Positions 20,731 through 31,100 of a DNA stretch of 64,000 nt are shown one piece after another; position 1 is the first letter of the stretch; every line of letters begins with the position of its first letter. Origin of the DNA: Ceratobasidium sp. AG-K (lineage: Eukaryota; Basidiomycota; Agaricomycetes; Cantharellales; Ceratobasidiaceae); NCBI GenBank assembly GCA_037039685.1, contig JAWNGF010000010.1, positions 930,001 to 994,000 on the forward strand. Direction: 5' to 3'. A model generated the notes under the pieces. That model made no database searches, had not been told where the DNA came from, and saw only the letters and a list, made by a program, of their open reading frames with translations. Position numbers and translations under genes: made by a program.

Positions 20731-23700
20731 ATGGAGAATCGGAATCAGTCTGTAAACGAATTATATCTATGTTCCACCGAATACGCAGACCAACTCCGTG
20801 TGCCAATAACGATCGAAAGCCTGAAAAACCTTATCACCGTTGCGATGATTGATTCCGGCGCCTCCGGGAACTTCATCAATTCTGAATATATCTCTAAACA
20901 CAAAATCCCTACGAAAAAGAAAAAAGTGGCACGACGGGTACAAGTTATAGATGGACGCCCAATTGCAAATGGACTAATCGAGCGGGAAGCAACTTTCCAT
21001 GTCATCATGAATGATCACGTCGAAGAAATCACATGCGACGTGGCACCCTTAGGACGGCACACTGTGGTCTTGGGTATCCCTTGGTTGAAGAAGCATAACC
21101 CTCAAATCAATTGGTCAAAAGGGACATTGGAGTTCAACTCGGAGTTCTGCGTGTCGGAATGCCTGTGTGAAGATCTCAACGCCATAGAAGGGGGAATAGT
21201 GGGAAAACTTCCCAACGAATACCTTGAATTCCAGGAGGTCTTTGTCGCCAAGGAGGTTGATAAGCTTCCCCCTCACCGGCCCTATGATCTCAAAATTGAA
21301 CTCGAATCTGGTGCAAAACCCAAAATTGGGGTCGTTTACTCATTAACCAAGGAGGAAGATAGAATCCTAAAGGCCTGGATCGACGAGAACCTGGAAAAAG
21401 GCTTCATCGTTCCCTCAACTTCTCAATGGGCATCACCAGTTATGTTTGTCCGCCGTCACGACATCAATGGCGTACCCCAACCGCCAAGATTATGCATGGA
21501 TTATCGGTACCTTAACAGGTGGACAAAGAAGAACCAATACCCCCTACCCCGAACGAATGACCTAATTGAGCGAGTCAAAGGGGCCAAGATCTTTACCAAA
21601 TTAGATCTGAAATCGGGCTACAACCTAGTCAGGGTCGCAGAAGAAGACGTATACAAAACGGCCTTTAGAACTAAATATGGCCTGTTTGAAACCAAAGTCA
21701 TGCCGTTTGGCCTGACCAATGCTCCAGCAACGTTCCAGAATATGATGGACATGGAGTTCAGGGACATTAAAGGAGTCTATGTGGAAATCTACATTGATGA
21801 CATCTTAATCTTCTCCAAAGAACCTGAAGAACATCCATCTCATGTGAAAGAAGTACTTCGTCGACTACAACGCCTGGGTCTATATTGCTCCCTCAAGAAG
21901 TGTTCGTTCCATGTTTCAAAGGTTGACTATCTGGGTCTGGTAATCTCGGGAGAAGTTGTTGAAATGCAAGAAGAAAAGGTGTCAGCGATCAAGAGGTGGC
22001 CCGTTCCCAAAAACGTTACAGATGTACAAACATTCCTAGGGTTTGCAAACTTCTATTGGCGATTTATCCAAGGCTATACCCACATAGCGCGACCTCTCTA
22101 TGACTTAACAATGAAAGGGAAACCCTGGGAATGGACCAAGGAAACACAGGCCAGCTTTGAGCGAATAATTCAAGAATTCCAACAAGCACCGATACTACTG
22201 CAACCGGATCAAGAAAAGGGATTCATCATTGAGTGCGATGCATCAGACAAGGCCACAGGAGCAGTCCTCAGCCAATATGGGACGGATAACAAACTTCACC
22301 CTGTCGCCTTCATGTCCAAAAGCCTGTCACCAGCGGAGCGGAACTACGATATTTTTGATAAGGAACTTTTGGCAATCATTAAGGCCTTTAAAGAATGGCG
22401 CCATCTATTGGAAGGAACTGAAATTCCGGTGCTACTTATTACCGATCACAAGAACCTGGAATATTTTATGACATCGAAAGTCCTTACCAAGCGACAGAAC
22501 AGATGGGCCGTCTTCCTGTCAGAATTCAATTTCCAGATCAAGTATCGGGCTGGCGGACTTAATGGAAAAGCCGATGCACTCAGCCGACGAAGCGACCATG
22601 ACCTAGAAGGGGGAGTAGTCCCTCAAAAACCTTTGCTCGCTCCCCACATCTTCATCAATTCGGCAGAAGAATCACCTACTGGTATGGCATCAACAGCGGA
22701 AATTCATTCTTCCATTCAGAAGCAACTGCCAAGTGACGAATACACCCAGTCCATTTGGGCCTTCCTCAGCAATCGACCCGAGAAAGCACCCGCTACAGTT
22801 CAAAAGGAATTCGAAGATTGGACAATTCGGAATAACATGCTGTATAGGAAGGGGCGGATCTATGTTCCCAACAACAACGAGACGAAACGACAAATCCTAG
22901 AGCTACACCACGACAACAAGGCAGCCGGTCACATGGGACAAGCCAAGACTTTGGAATTAATCAAGCGGGAATATTGGTGGCCATCAATGAAGGCATTCAT
23001 TAACAAATACGTGTCATCTTGTGATTTGTGCCAACGTAGCAAACCGATCAATCAGCGCCCCCTAGGAGAATTGCAACCTCTGGAACTTCCCTCTAAACCT
23101 TGGCAACACATCTCGGTTGACATGATTGTCAAACTACCCCTATCAAGGAGCCTAGACTCCATTTTGGTCATTGTCGATACGCTCACTAAAATGGCACATT
23201 TCATCCCCTGTACCGAGAAGACCACGTCCCCAAAGCTAGCAGAACTCTTCATGGAACATTGTTGGAAGTTGCACGGTACTCCAGAGACTGTTGTATCAGA
23301 TCGAGGCCCCACCTTCGTGTCAAAATTCATGAAGGAGCTCTATCAGGCCCTGAAGATTAGACCCAGACTCTCCACAGCCTATCACCCTGAGACGGATGGC
23401 CAAACGGAACGAATCAATCAGATGATAGAAGCCTTTTTGAGAACTTATGTGTCGTTCAGGCAGCATGACTGGGCTTCTCTGCTTCCCTTTGCCGAATTTG
23501 CTTACAACAATTCCTTCCACTCAAGTATTGGCATGACCCCTTTCTTTGCCAACACGGCACAACATCCTTCCATAGATGGTACACCAGTGGAAGATGGCTC
23601 AGTTCCGGAAGCCTCGGCTCATGCTCAACGCATCCATGACAATCTGGAAGAAGCTAAGGCAAGCCTGACCTTGAGTAAGGAACAAGATAAGGAATACGCG

Positions 23701-24714
23701 GACCAACGGCGCCGTGGGGATCCTTTCATCATTGGAGATAAAGTTTGGCTCAGTCACAATCACATTCCTTCAAACCGGCCATCAATCAAACTCTCTCATA
23801 AGCGTTTGGGCCCCTTCACAATCTTGGAAGCAATCGGAAAAAACGCGTACAAACTGGAACTTCCTCCATCCATGACCATACACCCAGTAGTCAATGTATC
23901 TCGCCTTGCCAAGTACGAAGAAGATGAGATTGAGGGACGTGTTGTCAATCCACCACCATCAATTAAGACACCTGAAGGAGAAGAGGAATACGAGGTTGAA
24001 ACCATTCAAAGTTCCAAAATAGAGAAAGGCATCCTGAAGTATCTTGTCAAATGGAAAGGCTATACAACGGAACACGATTCGTGGGAACCCTTGGGAAACC
24101 TTGGTAACGCATCAGAACTCATTAGCGAATTCCACAGGGAACATCCAGAAGCCATCAAGGAAGTTCCCAAAGTTACGAGGAAGCGCCGCCATGAGGAAAC
24201 AAAGGGTAATTCGGCCGCCGAAGAAAAAGAGGAACAGCCCAGCCGTCGTGCAAAGCGTATAAAAGAGGCAGCGGGAGTCCAAGTCCCTCATCAACAAGTT
24301 CTTACTTCAGTTCCTCTTGCGCTTAAACCACCTACTCGTACATCCACTTCGACGCCATGTCTCGCTTTGCCAACACCACTGTCCGTGTCTACAATGACGC
24401 CTTCACCTGCTCAGCCTCTTTCAAGAGGTCCCTCACTTGCGTCAACCTCGAGGAAGGATTGTACTGGCACGACGGACTCCGCCAGTCGTTCTACTTCATC
24501 ACTTCTGCACGCTACGAGCGCTCTCGCCCCTGCCGCTCCTTCTGCGGTATGCCCCTCGTCCGCTGGCGCAACTGGCTGGCCCACGACATGGCCAACATCC
24601 ACGATCACGTCGAGATCGTCAACGCCTACCGCAAAGCCAGGGCACGGGCATGCACCAAATACATCGACCTCACCGAGGAGGAGCCTGATCAGCAGGACGC
24701 CATCGTCGACTTGA
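20731..24714 (+). CDS. pol: D1 Pol polyprotein, 1327 aa
   Basis: Intact. It is listed from the ATG at 20731, but the frame is open from 20662 and is probably reached by frameshift from gag. Protease DSGAS at residues 41-45. RT with FGLTNAPATFQ and YIDD at 354-357. RNase H CDASDKATGA with the Asp near 503. Integrase: HHCC zinc domain from about 726; catalytic Asp 816 (VIVDTLTKM), Asp 857 (SDRGPTF) and Glu 893 (TDGQTERIN), spacing D-35-E. Chromodomain at about 1085-1140 (YEVE...LKYLVKWKGY...SWEP), expected to guide insertion to marked chromatin. Residues after about 1200 are Thr/Ser/Pro-rich and coincide with ORF3 in another frame. It reverse-transcribes and integrates the element. Confidence 0.95.
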   Translation: MENRNQSVNELYLCSTEYADQLRVPITIESLKNLITVAMIDSGASGNFINSEYISKHKIPTKKKKVARRVQVIDGRPIANGLIEREATFHVIMNDHVEEITCDVAPLGRHTVVLGIPWLKKHNPQINWSKGTLEFNSEFCVSECLCEDLNAIEGGIVGKLPNEYLEFQEVFVAKEVDKLPPHRPYDLKIELESGAKPKIGVVYSLTKEEDRILKAWIDENLEKGFIVPSTSQWASPVMFVRRHDINGVPQPPRLCMDYRYLNRWTKKNQYPLPRTNDLIERVKGAKIFTKLDLKSGYNLVRVAEEDVYKTAFRTKYGLFETKVMPFGLTNAPATFQNMMDMEFRDIKGVYVEIYIDDILIFSKEPEEHPSHVKEVLRRLQRLGLYCSLKKCSFHVSKVDYLGLVISGEVVEMQEEKVSAIKRWPVPKNVTDVQTFLGFANFYWRFIQGYTHIARPLYDLTMKGKPWEWTKETQASFERIIQEFQQAPILLQPDQEKGFIIECDASDKATGAVLSQYGTDNKLHPVAFMSKSLSPAERNYDIFDKELLAIIKAFKEWRHLLEGTEIPVLLITDHKNLEYFMTSKVLTKRQNRWAVFLSEFNFQIKYRAGGLNGKADALSRRSDHDLEGGVVPQKPLLAPHIFINSAEESPTGMASTAEIHSSIQKQLPSDEYTQSIWAFLSNRPEKAPATVQKEFEDWTIRNNMLYRKGRIYVPNNNETKRQILELHHDNKAAGHMGQAKTLELIKREYWWPSMKAFINKYVSSCDLCQRSKPINQRPLGELQPLELPSKPWQHISVDMIVKLPLSRSLDSILVIVDTLTKMAHFIPCTEKTTSPKLAELFMEHCWKLHGTPETVVSDRGPTFVSKFMKELYQALKIRPRLSTAYHPETDGQTERINQMIEAFLRTYVSFRQHDWASLLPFAEFAYNNSFHSSIGMTPFFANTAQHPSIDGTPVEDGSVPEASAHAQRIHDNLEEAKASLTLSKEQDKEYADQRRRGDPFIIGDKVWLSHNHIPSNRPSIKLSHKRLGPFTILEAIGKNAYKLELPPSMTIHPVVNVSRLAKYEEDEIEGRVVNPPPSIKTPEGEEEYEVETIQSSKIEKGILKYLVKWKGYTTEHDSWEPLGNLGNASELISEFHREHPEAIKEVPKVTRKRRHEETKGNSAAEEKEEQPSRRAKRIKEAAGVQVPHQQVLTSVPLALKPPTRTSTSTPCLALPTPLSVSTMTPSPAQPLSRGPSLASTSRKDCTGTTDSASRSTSSLLHATSALAPAAPSAVCPSSAGATGWPTTWPTSTITSRSSTPTAKPGHGHAPNTSTSPRRSLISRTPSST

Positions 24715-24842
24715 CAGATGAGGAGGAGGATTATGGGGTCTGGAAAGGGGTTGGGTCAGCAGAGGACCCATTGGTGCTGGACGATGGGGAGGAGTTTGTC
24801 TTGGTTTCCCCTGTTTCTTCTGATGTCAATGCCCCGGCCTAA
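24357..24842 (+). CDS. D1 third ORF (ORF3), 161 aa, function unknown
   Basis: ATG at 24357 to TAA 24840-24842. It overlaps the last 358 bases of pol in the -1 frame and ends against the polypurine tract. The N-terminal 90 residues are aromatic and Arg/Cys-rich (CRSFCG near 60; RWRNWL near 70). The last third is strongly acidic and holds two SUMO-interaction-like motifs, YIDLTEEE and IVDLTDEEED, about 15 residues apart. There is no signal peptide or membrane span. Its position matches the ORF3 of families A and B, and the shared IDLT-acidic motif supports relation to family A. It is most likely translated by re-initiation at its own ATG, because the -1 frame is open for only 30 nt upstream. 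Confidence 0.72.
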   Translation: MSRFANTTVRVYNDAFTCSASFKRSLTCVNLEEGLYWHDGLRQSFYFITSARYERSRPCRSFCGMPLVRWRNWLAHDMANIHDHVEIVNAYRKARARACTKYIDLTEEEPDQQDAIVDLTDEEEDYGVWKGVGSAEDPLVLDDGEEFVLVSPVSSDVNAPA

Positions 24843-24854
24843 AAGGGGGGGTAG
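24841..24854 (+). promoter_or_regulatory. D1 polypurine tract
   Basis: aaaagggggggtag, directly before the 3' LTR; the plus-strand primer site. Confidence 0.8.
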
Positions 24855-25280
24855 TGTCACGACCTTTTTCCTTTTCTCTTTCCTGTGTTCTGTTTGGCTC
24901 GTGTTTGGTCTCGTTCTCCTCGCCTTGGCGCATATAGTCGCCTTATTGTAAGCCATGACCGCGGGACATGCCTGCCTGGCTAGTTCCAGTTTTCCCTCGG
25001 CGTCCATGGACTTATCACGTTCCCTTTGTTCTGTCCTCGCTTCTCTCGGACTCTTGCCTTTTCTCCTTTTGTCTTCCCTTGTCGCCTGCTCTCTATTGTA
25101 CATAGCCACAGTAGTTAGTATATATACCAGCGACACAAGTCTTGCCCCCACAAGACTTGTTCTCTTGTTGTTTTCCCCTCACACAATCGCGTGACTCACT
25201 TAGGCCTTAGCTGCCGCCCCAACCCCCATCATCACTACCTGTGGAGTCTCGGCCTCCAAGGTTTGGCTAGGGTTGTGACA
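24855..25280 (+). repeat. D1 3' LTR
   Basis: 426 bp, nearly identical to the 5' LTR. Confidence 0.95.
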
Positions 25281-25352
25281 AGAATGCTCCTGAGCTAGTT
25301 AATAAATTCCACAAACTTCACCCTAATGCGCCAGGCCCTTAGGAGGGGGTAA
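25281..25352 (+). pseudogene. pol: C1 pol C-terminus and polypurine tract
   Basis: Begins with the agaat duplication and continues the chromodomain tail (LVNKFHKLHP-like), ending with TAG at 25340-25342. The polypurine tract aggagggggtaa (25341-25352) abuts the LTR. C6 shows the same arrangement (62911-62924). Confidence 0.88.
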
Positions 25353-25767
25353 TGTCATGAGCTGACTAAGCTCAGACATTTTATTCTGATTTTATATCTT
25401 TTTTTCCGAACACTTTCCTTTTTTGGTACAAATGTCCTCTGGCGCTTAACTTGTATCATGTGATGTATATGTCTTTTCATTTGATATTGGTGTTGCTTCC
25501 TGAACTTCCAGAATGTTGAGTCATATCTCTTATCTTGCTTATTGGTGGTTGTACTTGGCTTTCTCACACTGATAGATGATGACATGGCACTGATCCCTCA
25601 TGTATATAAACACAGAGGTCAAGCCGGTTAACGACAAGGCTTGACCTCCTCTCCACTAGGACTTGCTCAATCAAATCCACTTGACCATCACTACTCCTTG
25701 GGTTCTAAGACTTGTCTAAGTCAAACCCCTTAACCTTTTATACACCTAATTGACCCAAGTTGGGACA
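25353..25767 (+). repeat. C1 3' LTR
   Basis: 415 bp, same length as 11709-12123. It is joined on the right to the last 24 bases of a family A LTR. Confidence 0.92.
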
Positions 25768-26844
25768 GCCACCAAGAAGAAGCTTACAACATTACAAAAC
25801 AAGCTTAACAATCATGTCCATTCAGGAGGACGCGGGATCACACCTCTGAACACCTTTATCAACAAGGAGAGGACCAAGTAGGGCTGCAACACCTACAAGT
25901 TCCCTCCACTAACAAGATATTGCACAAGCACGGGCCAGACAACCAGCAAGGCCTTGGCCACAAAGTCAAGCTTCTATGCCTGGAACATTCAACACTGAGA
26001 ATGTTTCAGTCATTCAGGAAGAACCTACAATTGTCACTAGGGAACCAGGGGATATTACCTACAATCCCACACCTGTCACGATTTGAATTCCAATTTCTAA
26101 TGCAAGTCCAGGACCCTCACATCCACTATGGCCCATGGGACCCAGAAGACAGTTCTTTTCTCCCCAACCTGAAGCGCATGCGGGTGTATCCCTTGTTCCT
26201 ATCAGACTGCCACCCACGCCACACATCTCCCACACTCCTCAAGTGCCCCAGATGGGAGGAACTATTACCAATGCCAGTCCAGTCCCAATAAGCTCTCAAG
26301 CTGTGACACCCATAAACCCAGCACCACCATATGTACCACAAGGGTATTCCCAGCAACCAACAGCAACTGAGGGCCAAGGTGCTCCTGAGGTTCCCAGCTC
26401 AAGTTCTAGCTCCAGTGGTAGAACCATGATTAGCAATCTTGATGACCTTGACAACCTTCATCTTGGAAGACACAATGCACTTCTAAGGGTCATTGACAAA
26501 ATGAGAGTAATGATTGATAGAAGGCTCAACAGGTTAGAACAATCCACTCAAGTATTGGCTAACAACCAACAAATCTTCAACGATTCCATCAACACCCTAC
26601 AAGGAAACCTTATGGACATCCTTAACACCATGTGAAACAGTGAACACAACAGCTTCCTAGTTGGACAGGACGTGATCCGCCTGAGAAACAAAATCACAAA
26701 CATGCAAGGACTTGTGAATAATGTGCAAGAAGATCTCAACACCACAAGGCAGGGACAATTAGCCTGGAATGAGGCAGTCACCCAAGGGATAGAAGAGCTC
26801 AGGGGAGATGGAAGGATCACCATTGAACAAATTAACACCATCCA
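25768..26844 (+). pseudogene. gag: A2 5' end: LTR stub, primer site and gag part 1
   Basis: 25768-25791 is the last 24 bases of an A 5' LTR. The primer site ACAAAACAAGCT follows at 25794-25805. Gag starts at ATG 25814 and is read in pieces because of indels and stops. The best stretch is 26135-26635, with the Pro-rich region, poly-Ser and the beginning of the coiled-coil as in A5. TGA at 26633-26635 interrupts it. A3 is inserted at 26844 (duplication atcca), and gag resumes at 34073. Confidence 0.87.
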
Positions 26845-27301
26845 TGTTGTAAGCTTCTTCTTAGTGGCTATGAGACAAGCCGCGATGGAGAGTGGACGGC
26901 ACTAAGACCTAAGTTACCTCTTGAACCGCAACACACTTAAGTGTCTGTAGGCCCTTGAGGGTAGGGGTGGTTCAAAGTGTCACTCAAAGGGGATGTTTGA
27001 CAAGACAAAACAAGCTGGGGTTACCAGGCTTGTTGGTCCTCTATATATATATCAAAAAGTAGCCAAGTCATACAAGGCGCAGCCACACAAGTCAAACGAG
27101 AAAGCCAGTCAGGAGTGTCCGTGTGAGTCATGCTGTATGAACAGACATGACTTGTACAAAGCACAGCCGCGTTACACAATGTAACAGTATAACCACAAGA
27201 AGGTGGCAACGCGGCAGACAGAACGGGGAATGTAACACAAAGAGGGAAGACAGGAGGGCGCGACAACAGGCAAGTCCAATGGAGTGAGCTAGCTCACAAC
27301 A
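26845..27301 (-). repeat. A3 3' LTR
   Basis: 457 bp, written here in reverse (tgttgtaagc...ctcacaaca). Next to it, 27302-27316 is the reverse complement of the polypurine tract (cttaggggggagtaa in sense). Confidence 0.93.
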
Positions 27302-27342
27302 TTACTCCCCCCTAAGAGTCCGTTTGGGGGACCTGAACGGAC

Positions 27343-28107
27343 TTACTGCACCGCGCAGTCCTTCCCTTTCCTCAGCATATACTCCTCAAGCCCTTCATCT
27401 TCTTCCAAGGTCAGGTCGATGGGATTGAACACAGTATTTCCCGGTTCATCCGAGAACTTCTCCCAATCCTCCCAAGTCTCTTCCTTCGTCCAGTCCGCCT
27501 TGGACCAGTCCAAAACCCTCTTCTGGGTTTCCACAAACTCCTCATCCCATTGTCGCACATCAGGTTCCGCCTCCTTCCATGCCGACACATCCGCCTCCTC
27601 CCACTTCCACCAGTTTGGCGACCATTCAAACTTCTCTTTCTGGTACCTTCCCCTTTCCATCTTCCAGTCGCTCAGGTCCCTCTTGTAGTTGGCGTCCCAG
27701 GCATCGTTCCATCTAGGTCGGAGTGTAGGCTGCCTTCCGTCGTAACCTGGTACCCACTCGCTCGAGTACGCTCCTTCTTGCCCCCATTCGACCACTCCGA
27801 GCATGTGTGTGGAGAGGAGGACGACCTCCGAGACCTGGAATGTGGCGCACCCCCGGCAGACGAATATGTCCTTCCGCAGGAGTTGCATTCGTGTCAGCCA
27901 TTTTTTTCCGACCCACTGGAATTCCCCCAGGTCCGAGTGGAGGATGTCGTCCGAGGCTCTGAAGTGCATTCTTCCCGAGCTTTGTTGCGACCTCTTGAAG
28001 ACATAGAGGGCAGCTCCGGAGTCAAGGATCCTTGCCGTGGCAAAGGCAGGTCCCTTGAGGACGCGGGTGAGGTTGTTGGTGATGGTGTTATGGGAGACGG
28101 CAGGCAT
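27343..28107 (-). CDS. A3 third ORF (ORF3), 254 aa, function unknown
   Basis: Sense ATG at 28107, stop at 27343-27345, in the -1 frame of pol and overlapping pol by about 214 bases. Trp-rich and acidic. Notable features: CRGC near residue 85 followed by conserved Val; repeated W-(x)n-W spacing through the second half (for example DAWDANY, FEWSPNWW); and a C-terminal NPIDLTLEEDEGLEE, a SUMO-interaction-like core followed by acidic residues. There is no membrane span. Full-length counterparts are in A2 (38972-39736) and a fragment in A4. The IDLT motif is conserved across copies and shared with D1. The start was chosen at the first ATG; the upstream open codons lack ATG. Function is unknown; a chromatin or SUMO adaptor is inference. 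Confidence 0.72.
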   Translation of the reverse strand: MPAVSHNTITNNLTRVLKGPAFATARILDSGAALYVFKRSQQSSGRMHFRASDDILHSDLGEFQWVGKKWLTRMQLLRKDIFVCRGCATFQVSEVVLLSTHMLGVVEWGQEGAYSSEWVPGYDGRQPTLRPRWNDAWDANYKRDLSDWKMERGRYQKEKFEWSPNWWKWEEADVSAWKEAEPDVRQWDEEFVETQKRVLDWSKADWTKEETWEDWEKFSDEPGNTVFNPIDLTLEEDEGLEEYMLRKGKDCAVQ

Positions 28108-31100
28108 GGTGGAGAGCAAAAAAGATTTAAAGAGTAGAGGTGAGAGTGTGTTCTGGAGTAGTTGCAAGTTTTGCAGATGTCACTATCAATTGCGCCCCCT
28201 CTGCCTTTTATCTTTCCTGGGATGTAGTTAGATGGCGTGGGAGCTTTGGGGTGTCGGTGTAGAAAGTCCTTGATGATCTTTGAAAGGTGACCAAAATCTT
28301 CCGCTCTTTGTTCTGTGTCTTCTTCACTTCCATAACCCTTCCATCTGACCCTGTAAAAAAGACCGTCCTTTGTCTCTTTCCAGTCCAGAATCTTCTCTAC
28401 TTCATATTCTTCTTCTCCTTCTTCTGTTATGATTGGCGGTGGTCGGGGTTGGTTTTGGCTGAATTCTGTGTCTTCTTTGTAAGGGCTGAGCAAGTCAATG
28501 TGGAAAACAGTGTGCACCCTCATTGTTGTTGGCAAAGTCAGCTCATAAGCGTGTGATCCTATCCTTCGCTTCACAACAAACGGCCCGTGTTTCTTGTTAT
28601 CCAGCTTTTTTGAAGGTCTTTTTGTTTGAATGTTCCTTCCCAAAAGCCATACTAGATCTCCTTCCTTGTATTCGTTCCTTGGTTCTTCTTCTGGGAGCCT
28701 TTGGTTTTCCATTGACGCAATTGCTTCGTCGTGGATTTTGCGCCATTTTTCCGTGATGCTGTTTGCTTCCAGAACCTGTGATTCTTCTGCTGAGATATTC
28801 CACAGTGGTTCCCTGCCGTAGACAATTTCGAAAGGGGAACTACCTGTTACGCAGTGCTTCTGTAGATTATAACTGAATTCCGCAATAGGCAACAAGTCCG
28901 CCCAGTCATCCTGTCGGTAGTTGACAAATGATCGTAGCCAGCCTTCCATCCATTGATTGATTCTCTCTGTTATTCCATCAGTTTGGGGGTGGTAGGCAGT
29001 GCTGAAACCTGGGATAGTTCCAATTTTCTCATAAATGGCTTTCATGAGTTTGGAGTTGAAAGTAGTCCCTCGGTCAGAGATTGTGCTTTTTGGAAATCCG
29101 TGTAGTTTCCAAACATTTGTGACGAAAAGGTTTGCAAGGTCGCTTGCCGTGTGAGATTCTTTGCAGGGTATGAAATGCGCCATTCTTGAGAATTGATCCA
29201 CCACTACCAAGATGCTATCTGCTCCTTTTGATTTTGGTAATTTCACTATGAAGTCAAACACTATGTCTTCCCATGGTCCTTTTGGAATCTCTAGAGGCTT
29301 GATTGGAGCTATCGACTTTGATCCCTTCATCCATTGGCAAGTTTCACAGGACTCCACGTATCTGTTTACGCTTTGCTTCATTCCCGGCCAGAAGTATCTT
29401 CTCAATATTAGTTCTAAAGTTCTAGCTTGTCCTTGATGACCCGCGATTTTTGAGTCGTGGTGAACTCGCATGATGGCCAGCCTTGATTCCTTGTCTTCTG
29501 GCACGTAAATCCTTCCTTTGAACCATAATAGTCCCTCCTTGAAATCATAATCTTTTGCACTGTGTTGAAGGGTTTTTGGTAGCGTTTCCCTTGATTTGCA
29601 GATTTTTATGATTTGTGCCAACCCTTTGTCTGTTTCTTGAGCTTCCCTGATAGTTTCTATGATGTCTGTGTCTACTTGTCCCATAAATCCCTTGAATTTT
29701 TCGACAGCTATCATAACCTGTTCAGGTGTGGGGGTGTCTTCATGGTCTGATTGTCTAGACAATAGGTCCGGCTTAGATGACAGGATTCCCGGGCGGTATA
29801 TGATGTCAAAGTTATAGGAAGCAAGCAATTGGTGCCATCTTGCATGTCGTCGGTTGAAAGTTCTTGCTTCCTTCCAGAACTGTAGGTTCCTATGATCGGT
29901 GTAGATGGTGATAGGGTCCTTTGTTCCTTTGAGGTATTGTCTCCAATGTGTTAAAGATTCTATAATTGCCATAAGTTCTTTATTGTGGACGTCGTAGTTG
30001 AGTTGAGCCTCGTTGAACGATTTTGAAAGAAAAGCAATAGGGTGTAGGTAGCCATCATCTTGCCTCTGTGACAGGATTGCCCCCATTGCTACCCCACTTG
30101 CGTCTGTTTCCAAGAAGAAAGGTTTGTCAGGATTCGGATGGCGTAGAGTGGGTTCCTTGCTGATTTCTGTTTTTAGGGCTTCAAATGCTTCCTGCTGATT
30201 GTCTCCCCATTCCCATTTGCTCTCCTTTCTTGTCAAGGTTGTCAGGGGTTTTGCTAATTGGCTGAAATTTGGTACAAATCTCCGGTAGAAATTTGCAAAT
30301 CCTAGGAATGCTTGGACCTGCTTGACTGTTCTTGGCTCCTTCCATTCTTTTATTGCCTTGACCTTTTCTTTGTCCATAGAGATGCCCGAATTGCTGATTC
30401 CAAGTCCAGTGTATGTCAATTTGGTGACAAAGAATTCGCATTTTGGAAGTTTTGCAAAAAGATTTTCCTCCAGTAAGATTTTTAGTACTCTTCTGACATC
30501 CATGGTATGTTGGCTTCTGTCCTTAGAGAATACTAGGATGTCGTCAATGTAAACTATGACACATACGTCGATAAGATCATGGAAAATGTGATTCATATAT
30601 CTCTGGAAGATGGCGGGCGCGTTTTTTAGTCCAAAAGGCATGACAACGTATTCAAACAGTCCTTCTTTTGTTCTGAAAGCTGTTTTCCATTCGTTGCCTT
30701 CCCTAATTCTGACATTGTTGAAACCCATGCGTAGATCAATTTTGGAGAAAATTTTTGCGTCCTTGATTTTATCCAGGAGATCTTCCATTAGAGGCATTGG
30801 GAATCTGTTGTCCTTTGTAATGGCGTTTACTCCTCTGAGGTCTTGAACAAGTCGTAGTTGGCGTACTGCCCCTGGATTTTTTTGATCGACAGGTTTTTTG
30901 ACAAAGAAACAAGGTGATGCAATGGGTGACTTGCTCGGTTGAATCTTTCCTGCTGCGATTTCTTCATCCAAGTATTCTCTTAGTGCAATTGACTCTGCTG
31001 GAGAGAGTGGGATAGGCCTGGCCGGTTTCGGCAGTTCAGCTCCTTCCTTGAAGTCGATGGCGCAATTGTATGGCCGATGATCTGGGATCCTTTTGAACTT

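Larger units (their letters stand above)
18170..25280 (+). mobile_element. Complete, apparently intact Ty3/gypsy element D1
   Basis: 7,111 bp with 426-bp LTRs (18170-18595, 24855-25280). I found only two differences between them, both near the right end (tgtggtgtct/tgtggagtct and ggttcgg/ggtttgg). Target duplication agaat at 18165-18169 and 25281-25285, inside C1 pol. Gag, pol and ORF3 are all open. Primer site, frameshift site and polypurine tract are present. CpG is plentiful, unlike the older copies. It is the most recent insertion in the window by these criteria and the best candidate for a mobile copy. Confidence 0.96.
11709..25767 (+). mobile_element. Ty3/gypsy element C1, interrupted by D1
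   Basis: Two 415-bp LTRs (11709-12123, 25353-25767; TGTCATGAGC...GGGACA type) enclose a leader, ORF0, gag and pol. D1 sits at 18170-25280 and duplicates agaat (18165-18169, 25281-25285). The five bases flanking C1 do not match: acacc on the left in A1 pol, gccac on the right in an A LTR. The two ends therefore come from different insertion events, or the site was rearranged. Several stops make it inactive. Confidence 0.88.

Noticed and set aside
27550..28137. 195-aa plus-strand frame inside A3
   Set aside because: It lies antisense to ORF3 and the end of pol. It is a shadow frame with no family resemblance.
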